Source: Micromonospora yangpuensis
GTDB lineage: Bacteria > Actinomycetota > Actinomycetes > Mycobacteriales > Micromonosporaceae
DNA: 64,000 nt
NCBI RefSeq assembly: GCF_900091615.1
Contig: NZ_FMIA01000002.1
Span: forward strand, 3,100,001-3,164,000
Reading direction: 5' to 3'
The position numbers and the translations under genes were made by a program. Below the pieces are notes generated by a model. It was not told the DNA's origin and did no database searches. It saw only the letters and a program-made list of their open reading frames with translations. Positions 17,134 to 26,432 of the stretch are shown one piece after another (the first letter of the stretch is position 1; every line of letters begins with the position of its first letter).

Positions 17134-18450
17134 GTGATGACAACACCGCACAGATCCCACCTGGCCGCCGTGGCGTTGGCCATCCTGATGGTGCTCGGCG
17201 TGGGGGCCGTGACGCTCCCCGCAAGCTTCGGCGGGACCGCCCGCGCCGCGGACGTCACGCCGATGGCGGCGACGGCCGGCTGCGGAAAGGCACCGACGCT
17301 GGCCAGCGGAACGCACACCATCCAGAGCAACGGTAAGAACCGTACGTTCATCCTGCGGGTCCCCGACGGCTACGACGTCAACCGGCAGTACCGGCTGGTC
17401 TTCGGGTTCCACTGGCGTGGCGGGACCGCCACCGACGTCGCCACCGGGCAGACCGTGCAGCGCGACGTCTGGTCGTACTACGGGCTGCAGCGGCTGGCGA
17501 ACAACAGCACCATCTTCGTGGCCCCGCAGGGCCTCAACAACGGCTGGGGCAACGCCGGGGGAGAGGACATCACCTTCGTCGACGACATGATCCGCCGGAT
17601 CGACGCGGGCCTCTGCGTCGACACCACCCAGCGTTTCGCCCTCGGGTTCAGCTACGGCGGGGCGATGAGCTACGCGGTCGCCTGCGCCCGGGCCACCGTC
17701 TTCCGGGCGGTCGCGGTCTACGCCGGTGGCCAGCTCAGCGGGTGCAGCGGCGGTACGCAGCCGATCGCGTACTTCGGCGCGCACGGCATCCGCGACGGCG
17801 TGCTGAACATCTCCGGTGGCCGTACGCTGCGGGACCGGTTCGTCCGCAACAACGGCTGTGCCGCGCAGAACCCGCCCGAGCCGAGTCAGGGCAGCCTGAC
17901 CCACCGCAGCACCACCTACTCGGGCTGCCGGGCCGGGTACCCGGTGGTGTGGGCGGCGTTCGACGAGGGACACATCGCCGCCCCCCAGGACGGCGCGACC
18001 GGTGACAGCGGCTCCCGGACCTGGCTGCCGGCCGAGACCTGGCGGTTCTTCACCCAGTTCGAGGGCACCAGCCCGACGACGCCGCCGACCACGCCGCCGA
18101 CCACGCCCCCGACCACGCCGCCGCCGGGCACCGGCGCCTGCCGGGTCACCGCGACCGTCAACGCCTGGAACAACGGCCTGACCGAGGACCTGACCATCAC
18201 CAACACCGGCAGCACCGCGGTCAACGGGTGGTCGCTGGTGTTCAACCTGCCCGGCGGACAGAGCATCACCTCCGGCTGGAACGCCACCTTCGCCCCGGCC
18301 AGCGGGCAGGTCACCGCCCGCAACGTCGCGTACAACGCCAGCATCGCGCCGGGAGCCTCGGTCGGCATCGGCTTCCAGGCGACCCACACCGGCAACACCG
18401 CCAGACCGACCTCGTTCACCCTCAACGGCGCCACCTGCACCACCGGCTGA
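17134..18450 (+). CDS. Secreted CE1-type esterase (PHB depolymerase/feruloyl esterase-like) with CBM2, copy 1
   Basis: The start is GTG 17134 or ATG 17137, just after a GAGGAC site overlapping the upstream stop. Signal peptide, then an alpha/beta-hydrolase domain with nucleophile Ser173 in GFSYGGAMSY and a late histidine in FDEGHIAAPQD (about 280). The family is annotated as poly(3-hydroxybutyrate) depolymerase or feruloyl esterase (LpqC-like). In a CBM2-bearing plant-polysaccharide operon, removal of feruloyl or acetyl groups from xylan is the better reading. Conserved Cys pairs (GCSGG, NNGC, SGCRAG) suggest disulfides. A Thr/Pro linker and CBM2 (about 332-438) end the protein. Confidence 0.88.
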   Translation: MMTTPHRSHLAAVALAILMVLGVGAVTLPASFGGTARAADVTPMAATAGCGKAPTLASGTHTIQSNGKNRTFILRVPDGYDVNRQYRLVFGFHWRGGTATDVATGQTVQRDVWSYYGLQRLANNSTIFVAPQGLNNGWGNAGGEDITFVDDMIRRIDAGLCVDTTQRFALGFSYGGAMSYAVACARATVFRAVAVYAGGQLSGCSGGTQPIAYFGAHGIRDGVLNISGGRTLRDRFVRNNGCAAQNPPEPSQGSLTHRSTTYSGCRAGYPVVWAAFDEGHIAAPQDGATGDSGSRTWLPAETWRFFTQFEGTSPTTPPTTPPTTPPTTPPPGTGACRVTATVNAWNNGLTEDLTITNTGSTAVNGWSLVFNLPGGQSITSGWNATFAPASGQVTARNVAYNASIAPGASVGIGFQATHTGNTARPTSFTLNGATCTTG

Positions 18451-18571
18451 TCCGCCGGCCCGTCGCGGGCGGACCCGAGCCGGTCCGCCCGCGACCACCA
18501 CCGGCACCACCGGCACCGCCGTCCACCGGGACACCCCCGCCCGGTGCACCCGTCGACAGGAGTGACGTCTG

Positions 18572-19876
18572 ATGACAAGGCGTAGTACCAGCACCGGAGC
18601 CCTGGCGGTCGCCGTGGCGCTCGTCGTGGCCCTGGCCGGCATCGTGTTCACCGGCACCCCCGGTCCGGTGTCCGCCGCCGGCGCCCTGGCCGCCCCCGCC
18701 GACGTCGGCGCCCAGGCGGCGACCGCAGGCTGCGGCCGGGCCCCCACTTTGGCCAACGGCACCTACACCATCCAGAGCGGGGGCAAGAACCGCAGTTTCA
18801 TCCTGCGGCTGCCCGACGGTTACGACCGCAACCGCCCGTACCGGTTGGTCTTCGGCTTCCACTGGTGGGGCGGCACCGCCGTCGACGTGGCCACCGGCCA
18901 GACCGTGCAGCGCGACGTCTGGGCGTACTACGGGCTGCTGCGGTTGTCCGGCGACAGCACGATCTTCGTGGCCCCGCAGGGCATCAGCAACGGCTGGGCC
19001 AACGCCGGCGGCGAGGACGTCACCTTCGTCGACGACATGCTCCGCCGGATCGAGGGCGACCTCTGCGTGGACACCACCCAACGGTTCTCCGTCGGGTTCA
19101 GCTACGGCGGCGGGATGAGCTACGCGCTGGCCTGTGCCCGGCCGAACGTCTTCCGCGCGGTCGCGGTGCAGTCCTCGCCCGGCACCCTCAGCGGATGCAG
19201 CGGCGGTACCCAGCCGGTGGCGTACCTCGGGGTGCACGGTATCGGCGACAACATCGCCAGCGGACGGTCGCTGCGGGACCGCTTCGTCCGCAACAACGGC
19301 TGCACGGCCGCGAACCCGCCGGAGCCCCGGGCGGGCAGCCTGACCCACACCGTCTACAGCTACTCGGGCTGCCGGGCCGGTTACCCGGTGGTCTGGGCGG
19401 CGTTCGACGGTGGGCACATCGCCGCGCCGCAGGACGGCGCCGGTGGCGACAGCGGCTCGCGGACCTGGGTCCCCGGCGAGGTGTGGCGCTTCTTCACCCA
19501 GTTCGCCGGCACCACCCCGACGAACCCACCCACCACGCCGCCGACCACGCCGCCCACCACGCCGCCGACCAATCCGCCGGCCGGTGGCTGCACCGCCACC
19601 TACGCGACCGTCGGGCAGTGGCAGGGCGGCTTCCAGGCCGAGGTCACGGTGACCGCCGGCAGCACCGCCCTGACCGGATGGCGGGTCAGCTGGACACTGG
19701 CCAGCGGGCAGAGCATCACCCAGATCTGGGGTGGCCGTAACGCCCCCAGCGGCAGCACCCAGCACGTCTCCAACGAGACCTGGAACGGCAACCTGGCCGC
19801 TGGCGCGTCCACCACCTTCGGCTTCGTCGGCGGCGGCCCGGCCACGACACCGTCGCTCACCTGCGTCCGCGCCTGA
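18572..19876 (+). CDS. Secreted CE1-type esterase with CBM2, copy 2
   Basis: A tandem paralogue of the preceding gene: 434 residues, same signal-catalytic-linker-CBM2 layout, nucleophile Ser177 (GFSYGGGMSY), histidine in FDGGHIAAPQD. The catalytic domains are closely alike (shared GQTVQRDVW, IFVAPQG, NAGGED, GCSGGTQP) while the CBM2 modules differ: copy 2 has the CTATYATVGQWQGGFQAEV type shared with the GH43 and GH95 neighbours, whereas copy 1 has a CRVTATVNAWNNG type. Duplication with a module swap is therefore likely. It probably acts on a different ester linkage from copy 1. ATG has an AGGAG ribosome site. Confidence 0.88.
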   Translation: MTRRSTSTGALAVAVALVVALAGIVFTGTPGPVSAAGALAAPADVGAQAATAGCGRAPTLANGTYTIQSGGKNRSFILRLPDGYDRNRPYRLVFGFHWWGGTAVDVATGQTVQRDVWAYYGLLRLSGDSTIFVAPQGISNGWANAGGEDVTFVDDMLRRIEGDLCVDTTQRFSVGFSYGGGMSYALACARPNVFRAVAVQSSPGTLSGCSGGTQPVAYLGVHGIGDNIASGRSLRDRFVRNNGCTAANPPEPRAGSLTHTVYSYSGCRAGYPVVWAAFDGGHIAAPQDGAGGDSGSRTWVPGEVWRFFTQFAGTTPTNPPTTPPTTPPTTPPTNPPAGGCTATYATVGQWQGGFQAEVTVTAGSTALTGWRVSWTLASGQSITQIWGGRNAPSGSTQHVSNETWNGNLAAGASTTFGFVGGGPATTPSLTCVRA

Positions 19877-19898
19877 CCGGAGCGGCTGGGAGAAACCG

Positions 19899-22730
19899 AT
19901 GACGGACATGACCCGCAGGAACGTGCTCAAGGCCTCCGCGGCAGGCGCCGGGGCCGCGCTGGTGCCGACCGCCTGGACCGCCGTCGCCCGCGCCGGCTCC
20001 CAGGCACCGCCGCAGGCGCTGGCCGCCGGTGACCTGGCCCTGTGGTACGACGAGGCGGCCGGCACCGACTGGCTGCGGGCGCTGCCGATCGGCAACGGCC
20101 GCCTCGGTGCGATGGTGTTCGGCAACGTCGACACCGAACGGCTGCAGCTCAACGAGGACACCATCTGGGCCGGCGGCCCGTACGACTCGGCCAACAGCCG
20201 GGGGGCGGCCAACCTGGCCGAGATCCGGCGGCGGGTCTTCGCCGACCAGTGGAGCCAGGCGCAGGACCTGATCAACCAGACCATGATGGGCACCCCGGGC
20301 GGTCAGCTGGCCTACCAGCCGGTGGGCAACCTGAGGCTCGCCCTCGGCGCGGCCAGTGGCGTGTCGCAGTACACCCGGACCCTCGACCTGACCACCGCCA
20401 CTGTCACCACGACCTACCTGCAGAACGGCGTCCGGTACACCCGGGAGGTCTTCGCCAGCGCGCCCGACCAGGTGATCGTGCTGCGGTTGACCGCCGACCG
20501 GGCCAATTCGATCACCTTCAACGCCACCTTCGACAGCCCGCAGCGCACCACCGGGTCGAGCCCGGACGCCGCCACCATCGCCCTCGACGGCATCTCCGGC
20601 AACATGGAGGGCGTCACCGGCTCGGTACGCTTCCTGGCCCTGGCCCACGCGGTGACCACCGGTGGCACGGTCAGCAGCTCCGGCGGCACCCTGCGGGTCT
20701 CCGGGGCCACCAGCGTGACCGTTCTGGTCTCGATCGGCTCCAGCTACGTCAACTACCGCACGGTCAACGGCGACTACCAGGGTGCCGCCCGTACCCGGCT
20801 CAACGCCGCCCGGACCGTCGGCATCGACCAGCTGCGCAGCCGGCACCTGGCCGACTACCAGGCGCTGTTCGACCGGGTACGCATCAACCTGGGGCGCACC
20901 GCCGCAGCCGACCAACCCACCGACGTACGGATCGCCCAACACGCGTCCGCCAACGACCCGCAGTTCTCCGCCCTGCTGTTCCAGTACGGGCGGTACCTGC
21001 TGATCTCCTCGTCCCGGCCGGGCACCCAGCCGGCGAACCTGCAGGGCATCTGGAACGACTCGATGACCCCGCCCTGGGACTCGAAGTACACGATCAACGC
21101 CAACCTGCCGATGAACTACTGGCCGGCCGACACGACGAACCTGTCGGAGTGCTTCCGGCCGGTCTTCGACATGGTCCGGGACCTGTCGGTGACCGGTGCC
21201 CGGGTAGCCCAGGCGCAGTACGGCGCCGGCGGTTGGGTCACCCACCACAACACCGACGGTTGGCGGGGCGCGTCGGTGGTCGACGGGCCGCTGTGGGGCA
21301 TGTGGCAGACCGGCGGGGCCTGGCTGGCCAGCCTGATCTGGGAGCACTACCTGTTCACCGGCGACGTGGAGTTCCTGCGTACCAACTACCCGGCCCTCAA
21401 GGGGGCCGCCCAGTTCTTCCTGGACACCCTGGTCACCCATCCGACCCTCGGCTACCTGGTCACCAACCCGTCGAACTCGCCGGAGCTGGCCCACCACACC
21501 GACGTCAGCGTCTGTGCCGGGCCCACCATGGACAACCAGATCCTGCGGGACCTGCTCGACGCGGCGGCCCGCGCCAGCGAGGTAGTCGGTGTCGACGCCA
21601 CCTTCCGCGCCCAGGCCCGTGCCACCCGGGACCGGCTGCCCCCGATGCGGGTCGGCTCCCGGGGAAACATCCAGGAGTGGCTGGCCGACTGGATCGAGCC
21701 GGAGCGGACCCACCGGCACGTCTCCCACCTGTACGGCCTGCACCCCAGCAACCAGATCACCCGGCGCGGCACCCCGCAGTTGTACGAGGCCGCGCGCCGG
21801 ACGCTGGAGTTGCGCGGTGACGACGGCACCGGCTGGTCGCTGGCCTGGAAAATCAACTTCTGGGCCCGGTTGGAGGACGCCGCCCGCGCCCACAAGCTCG
21901 TTCGTGACCTGGTGCGCACCGACCGGTTGGCACCGAACATGTTCGACCTGCACCCGCCGTTCCAGATCGACGGCAACTTCGGGGCCACCTCGGGCATCGC
22001 CGAGATGCTGCTGCAGAGCCACAACGGTGAGCTGCACCTGTTGCCGGCGCTGCCGACCGCGTGGCCCACCGGGCAGGTGAGCGGGCTGCGCGGGCGGGGC
22101 GGGTACACCGTCGGGGTGGCCTGGAGCAGCGGCCAGGCCGACGAGATCGTGGTCCGGGCCGACCGGGACGGCACCCTGCGGCTGCGGGCCCGGCTGTTCA
22201 CCGGCGCCTTCACCGTCACCGACGTCAGCGACGGCAGCACGCCGGCCACCACCCGTCCGGAGACCGACGTCGTGCAGCTCACCGTCCGGTCCGGCCGCAC
22301 CTACCGGGCGGCCCGGCCCGGGGTGACGCCCACCCCGACGGTCACCCCCACCACTCCCGCGCCGCCGACGACACCCCCGACGACGCCGCCCACCACGCCG
22401 CCGACCACCAGCCCACCCGCGCCGTCGGGTGCCCGGGCCACGTACCGGGTGACGAACTCGTGGTCCGGTGGCTTCCAGGGTGAGGTCACGGTCACCGCCG
22501 GTACGACGGCGATCCGGGGTTGGACGGTCACCTGGACCTTCGCCAACGGGCAGGTCGTCAACCAGGTCTGGAGCGGGGTGCACAGCCAGAGCGGGGCGAA
22601 CGTGACGGTGCGCAACGCCGACTACAACGGGGCGCTGCCCGCCGGTGGTGCCACCACCTTCGGGTTCATCGCCACGGTCAACGGCAGCACCAACAACCCG
22701 CCGACCAACCTGACCTGTACGACTACCTGA
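19899..22730 (+). CDS. Tat-exported GH95 alpha-L-fucosidase/galactosidase with CBM2
   Basis: The ATG at 19899 gives a 943-residue product beginning MTDMTRRNVLKASAAGAGAA, a clear twin-arginine signal, so this large enzyme is exported folded, unlike its Sec-exported operon partners. The catalytic part is GH95: LPIGNGRLGAMVFGNVDTE, LQLNEDTIWAGGP, PPWDSKYTINANLPMNYW, and GFTxxIxEMLLQSH-like DGNFGATSGIAEML near the end. GH95 removes alpha-1,2-L-fucose or L-galactose residues, for instance from xyloglucan side chains. A Pro/Thr linker (about 800-835) and CBM2 (about 838-943) follow. The upstream in-frame extension to 19731 overlaps the previous gene and lacks a signal, so it was rejected. Confidence 0.92.
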   Translation: MTDMTRRNVLKASAAGAGAALVPTAWTAVARAGSQAPPQALAAGDLALWYDEAAGTDWLRALPIGNGRLGAMVFGNVDTERLQLNEDTIWAGGPYDSANSRGAANLAEIRRRVFADQWSQAQDLINQTMMGTPGGQLAYQPVGNLRLALGAASGVSQYTRTLDLTTATVTTTYLQNGVRYTREVFASAPDQVIVLRLTADRANSITFNATFDSPQRTTGSSPDAATIALDGISGNMEGVTGSVRFLALAHAVTTGGTVSSSGGTLRVSGATSVTVLVSIGSSYVNYRTVNGDYQGAARTRLNAARTVGIDQLRSRHLADYQALFDRVRINLGRTAAADQPTDVRIAQHASANDPQFSALLFQYGRYLLISSSRPGTQPANLQGIWNDSMTPPWDSKYTINANLPMNYWPADTTNLSECFRPVFDMVRDLSVTGARVAQAQYGAGGWVTHHNTDGWRGASVVDGPLWGMWQTGGAWLASLIWEHYLFTGDVEFLRTNYPALKGAAQFFLDTLVTHPTLGYLVTNPSNSPELAHHTDVSVCAGPTMDNQILRDLLDAAARASEVVGVDATFRAQARATRDRLPPMRVGSRGNIQEWLADWIEPERTHRHVSHLYGLHPSNQITRRGTPQLYEAARRTLELRGDDGTGWSLAWKINFWARLEDAARAHKLVRDLVRTDRLAPNMFDLHPPFQIDGNFGATSGIAEMLLQSHNGELHLLPALPTAWPTGQVSGLRGRGGYTVGVAWSSGQADEIVVRADRDGTLRLRARLFTGAFTVTDVSDGSTPATTRPETDVVQLTVRSGRTYRAARPGVTPTPTVTPTTPAPPTTPPTTPPTTPPTTSPPAPSGARATYRVTNSWSGGFQGEVTVTAGTTAIRGWTVTWTFANGQVVNQVWSGVHSQSGANVTVRNADYNGALPAGGATTFGFIATVNGSTNNPPTNLTCTTT

Positions 22731-22766
22731 CCGGCGGGGCGTGCCCCGGCTCGAGGAGGCAAGATC

Positions 22767-24404
22767 ATGAGACACCGTGCTCGCCGGATGGTGACCGCGT
22801 TGACGGTCGGACTGCTGGTCGTGGTGGGAGCCACGACGGTGCTCCGTACGTCGCAGGCGCTGGCCCTGAACAACGGCGTCGCCCGTACTCCACCGATGGG
22901 CTGGAACAGCTGGAACACCTTCGGCTGCAACATCAACGAGACCCTCATCCGACAGATGACCGACGCCATGGTCAGCTCCGGCCTACGTGACGCCGGTTAC
23001 CAGTACGTCGTCGTCGACGACTGCTGGATGAACCCGAACCGCGACTCGGCCGGGAACCTGCAGGGCGATCCGAGTCGTTTCCCCTCGGGGATGAAGGCGC
23101 TGGGCGACTACATCCACGCCCGGGGGCTCAAGTTCGGCATCTACCAGGCACCACTTGACCGGACCTGCGCGCAGTTCTTCGGGTCGTACCCCGGGGCCAC
23201 CGGCTCCCAGGGGCGTGAGGCCCAGGACGCCCGCCAGTTCGCGGCCTGGGGTGTCGACTACCTCAAGTACGACTGGTGTTCGCCCAGCGGGACGATCGAC
23301 GACCAGGTCCGCACCTTCGCCAGGATGCGCGACGCGCTGGCCGCGACCGGTCGGCCCATCGTGCTGAGCATCAACTCGAACAGCATCCACACCAAGACCG
23401 GGCCGCAACGTGACTGGGGTGACGTGTCCAACATGTGGCGCACCACCGAGGACATCACCAACGCCTGGAACACCGGCCAGACCAACGGTTATCCGATGGG
23501 CATCCAGAACATCGTCGACGTCACCGTGCCACTGGCCGCGCGGGCCCGACCCGGTGCGTTCAACGACATGGACATGATGGAGGTCGGGCGCGGAGGAATG
23601 TCCGACACCGAGATGCGCAGCCACTTCGCGCTCTGGTCGATCCTGGCCTCACCGCTGATCGCCGGCAACGACCTGCGCAACATGAACGCGGCCACCCGGA
23701 CGATCCTGACGAACACCAATCTGATCGGCATCAGCCAGGATCCACTGGGCCTGCAGGCCACTCAGGTCTCCTTCGACGGCACCCGGCGGGTGCTGGCCAA
23801 GCGGCTGTCGAACGGGGACGTCGCGGTGGCCCTGTTCAACCAGGGCACGGCGACGACCACGATCAGCACGACCGCGTCGGCGATTGGACTCTCCGGTGGC
23901 TCCTTCACGCTGCGTGAGGCATGGACCAACGCGACCAGCACCACCTCCGGCGCCATCTCGGCGAGCGTGCCCGGCCACGGCACGGTCGTCTACCGGGTCA
24001 GCGGTGGGCCCGGCACCCCGACCAGCACCCCCACCGGTACGCCGACCGCGGTGCCGACCACCGTCACGCCGCCACCGTCGGCCGGCAACTGCCAGGTGAC
24101 GTACGCGATCACCGGCCAGTGGCCGGCCGGGTTCCAGGGCGACGTGACGGTCCGCAACACCGGTACCACGCCCATCGACGGGTGGAGCCTGCGGTGGTCC
24201 TTCGCCAACGGCCAGCAGGTGAACCAGGCATGGGGGGCCACCTACACCCAGAGCGGCGCCCAGGTCACCGCCACGAACGTCGCCTACAACGCCTCGATCA
24301 GCCCCGGCGGTACCGCGACCTTCGGCTTCATCTCCAGCTGGTCGGGCAGCAACACCCGACCGAACGCGTTCACCCTCAACGGTCAGGCGTGCGGCGTCGC
24401 CTGA
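22767..24404 (+). CDS. Secreted GH27 alpha-galactosidase or beta-L-arabinopyranosidase with CBM2
   Basis: The product has 545 residues: Sec signal ending in QALA, then GH27 catalytic barrel starting NNGVARTPPMGWNSWNTFGC. The nucleophile is Asp169 (YLKYDWC) and the acid/base region FNDMDMMEVG (Asp near 269). A beta-sandwich follows, then a Thr/Pro linker and CBM2 from CQVTYAITGQWPAGFQGDV to the end. GH27 includes alpha-galactosidases and beta-L-arabinopyranosidases; a methionine replaces the more usual proline in ND(P)DM, and the gene's setting (arabinoxylan-type operon) leaves both activities possible. It is the last gene of the operon and is followed by a strong terminator. Confidence 0.92.
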   Translation: MRHRARRMVTALTVGLLVVVGATTVLRTSQALALNNGVARTPPMGWNSWNTFGCNINETLIRQMTDAMVSSGLRDAGYQYVVVDDCWMNPNRDSAGNLQGDPSRFPSGMKALGDYIHARGLKFGIYQAPLDRTCAQFFGSYPGATGSQGREAQDARQFAAWGVDYLKYDWCSPSGTIDDQVRTFARMRDALAATGRPIVLSINSNSIHTKTGPQRDWGDVSNMWRTTEDITNAWNTGQTNGYPMGIQNIVDVTVPLAARARPGAFNDMDMMEVGRGGMSDTEMRSHFALWSILASPLIAGNDLRNMNAATRTILTNTNLIGISQDPLGLQATQVSFDGTRRVLAKRLSNGDVAVALFNQGTATTTISTTASAIGLSGGSFTLREAWTNATSTTSGAISASVPGHGTVVYRVSGGPGTPTSTPTGTPTAVPTTVTPPPSAGNCQVTYAITGQWPAGFQGDVTVRNTGTTPIDGWSLRWSFANGQQVNQAWGATYTQSGAQVTATNVAYNASISPGGTATFGFISSWSGSNTRPNAFTLNGQACGVA

Positions 24405-24433
24405 TCGCGATCGGCCATCAGGCCGGACAAGGC

Positions 24434-24472
24434 GTCACCCCGCCGGGGACGGCGAGGCCCCGGCGGGGTGAC
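24434..24472. terminator. Strong bidirectional terminator
   Basis: A perfect 15-bp stem (24434-24448 with 24458-24472, GTCACCCCGCCGGGG and its complement) closes a 9-nt loop between the GH27 gene (ends 24404, plus) and surE (ends 24509, minus). Confidence 0.8.
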
Positions 24473-24508
24473 CAACACGACGGCCCGGTGCGGGAGTAGC
24501 CGGGATTC

Positions 24509-25378
24509 TCAGGCCGATCCGGCCGGAACGGGATCCTCGTCGTCGCGGCCGGGCCCGGTCGGCACCACCACGTCGGGCAGGTGACCCAGGGCCCGCAGCG
24601 CGGTGACGGTGGCGTAGCCCTGCGCCAGCCAGGCCAGGTCCGTGCCGGGGACGTGCCGGGAACCCTGCTCCTGCACGGCGGTCCGGACGAAACCCTGACC
24701 GCTCTCGGCGACCGTCATCTGCACCTGGCCGAACGGGGCGAGGCTGGCCTGGCGCAACCCGGGGACCTCGGCGGCCGGCAGGTCCGGCACGTTGAGGTTG
24801 AGCACCGTCCCCGGCGCCGCGTCCAGCAACCACGGCAGCAGCGGTCCCGCCAGGTCGGCGGCGGTCGACCAGTGGCGGCGTTCGTCGTCGACGGCGTCCA
24901 GCACCGCGAACGCCGCCCCGCCGCTGCCCGCGCTCGCCGCCGCCGGGGAGAGCACGTCCAACGAGACGGCCAGCGCCCGGGTGCCGTTGTTGCCGGCGGT
25001 CAACGCCGCGCCGACCGTGCCCGAGTGCAGGACCGCGTGCCCGGCGTTCGCCCCCCGGTTGATGCCGGACAGCACCAGCGCCGGTGGCGGGCCGAAGACC
25101 CCGAGCCCGGCCAACACGGTGATGTAGGCGGGGGAGGCGGCCACCCCGTACGCCGGCACGTCGGGCAGCCCGGCCAGCTCCGTCTTGGTGAACACCACCC
25201 GCCCGTCGTCGGTGACCGCCGACAGGGCCGCGCTCATCCCGCTCGCCTCGGCCTGCGGGGCGGCGACCACCACGTCGAAGCCCTGCTCGTGGGCGGCCCG
25301 GGCCAACCACCGGATACCCGGGGCGTGCACACCGTCGTCGTTGGTCACCACCACCCGGGCCGGCCGGTCACCGGTCAC
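24509..25378 (-). CDS. surE: 5'/3'-nucleotidase SurE
   Basis: The 289-residue protein starts with the SurE metal-binding motif RVVVTNDDGVHAPGI and carries VVVAAPQAEASGMSAAL, YGVAASPAYITVL and LVLSGINRGANAGHAVLHSGTVGAA, all SurE landmarks. SurE hydrolyses nucleoside monophosphates and has exopolyphosphatase activity in some bacteria. The length is slightly above the usual 250-265, through a longer C-terminus. Its start overlaps the stop of the PfkB kinase upstream by 4 nt, so both come from one transcript. Confidence 0.93.
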   Translation of the reverse strand: MTGDRPARVVVTNDDGVHAPGIRWLARAAHEQGFDVVVAAPQAEASGMSAALSAVTDDGRVVFTKTELAGLPDVPAYGVAASPAYITVLAGLGVFGPPPALVLSGINRGANAGHAVLHSGTVGAALTAGNNGTRALAVSLDVLSPAAASAGSGGAAFAVLDAVDDERRHWSTAADLAGPLLPWLLDAAPGTVLNLNVPDLPAAEVPGLRQASLAPFGQVQMTVAESGQGFVRTAVQEQGSRHVPGTDLAWLAQGYATVTALRALGHLPDVVVPTGPGRDDEDPVPAGSA

Positions 25379-26337
25379 TCCTTCTCCCCCTCGGCCTCGT
25401 CGTCCTTCTCGTCCTCGTCGACCGGGGTCAACCGGACCCGCTCGGCGAGCTCCCGGACCGCCTCGGCCCGACCGGTGCCCAGCCCGTGCCGGGTCACGTT
25501 GAGCGCGCCGGCCGCGGCACCGATGCGTACCGCCTCCTGGAGGTCGCCACCGCGGGCCAGCACCGAGGCGACCCCGGCGGTCATCGAGTCGCCGGCTCCC
25601 CGGTGCTCGGCCAGCTCCAACGGCGGGGCGTGCACCAGCAGCTCCTTGCCGCCGTCCAGCAGCGCCAGGGCGGGCTCACCGGCCCGACTGATCAGCACCG
25701 ACGCGGCACCCTGCTGTTGCAGGCGGCGGCCGGCGGCCAGCAGCGCCTCGACGCTGTCGTCCTCGGCGAGACCGTCGTCGAGCAGCTCCTCGTGGCTGAC
25801 CTTGAGCACCGCGACCCCGCCCTCGACGACCGCGCTGAGGTAGGCGCCGGAGAGGTCGGCCACCACGGTGCCGCCGTTGGCGCTCAGGTCGGTGGCGAGC
25901 CGCCGGTAGATGTCCGGATCGACCACGTCGGGGGCGGCGGGTCCGCTGAGGATGCTGACCGGGGCGCGCAGCCCCTCGGTCAACGTGACGGTGTACAGCT
26001 CGTCGATCTCGTGGCGGACCATCGGCGTACCCGGGTCGTCGGCGATCTCCGACCGGGAGCCGTCGCGTCGGTCGTGGACGTACCAGCCGGAGCCGGCCTG
26101 CCGCTCGACGGCGCGGACCGTGACGTCCTCGTCGGCGAGCAGCTTGCGCAGGGTGCCGCCGACCTCGCCGCCGAGCGCGACGCAGAGCGTCACCGGTGTG
26201 CCCAACGCGGTGATCATGCGGGCCTGCCAGACGCCCTGGCCCCCCGGGTGCAGGTGCAACTCGACGGCATCGGCCTGCTGCTCCAGGGTCACCGTCAACA
26301 GCGGTGCCGGAGCGAACACCATCACACGCTCATCCAT
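25375..26337 (-). CDS. PfkB-family carbohydrate kinase (1-phosphofructokinase-like)
   Basis: A 320-residue protein with the PfkB fold: N-terminal MDERVMVFAPAPLLTVTLEQ, HPGGQGVWQARMITALG (where 1-phosphofructokinases have GGKGxNVA, here GGQGVWQAR), and the C-terminal anion-hole/catalytic motif HRGAGDSMTAGVAS with the catalytic Asp. An acidic tail (DEDEKDDEAEGEKE) is extra. The altered N-terminal glycine motif makes the sugar substrate uncertain, so 'PfkB-family kinase' is as far as the sequence goes. It is co-translated with surE. Confidence 0.88.
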   Translation of the reverse strand: MDERVMVFAPAPLLTVTLEQQADAVELHLHPGGQGVWQARMITALGTPVTLCVALGGEVGGTLRKLLADEDVTVRAVERQAGSGWYVHDRRDGSRSEIADDPGTPMVRHEIDELYTVTLTEGLRAPVSILSGPAAPDVVDPDIYRRLATDLSANGGTVVADLSGAYLSAVVEGGVAVLKVSHEELLDDGLAEDDSVEALLAAGRRLQQQGAASVLISRAGEPALALLDGGKELLVHAPPLELAEHRGAGDSMTAGVASVLARGGDLQEAVRIGAAAGALNVTRHGLGTGRAEAVRELAERVRLTPVDEDEKDDEAEGEKE

Positions 26338-26432
26338 GACCGCGTATTGCCCCGAACCCGGCCGGTCGAACCGCCGACCGGGCGTGTCGTCACCCCGGGG
26401 TTTCGCGCCCCCCGCCTGCCGCTACCCGCGGG

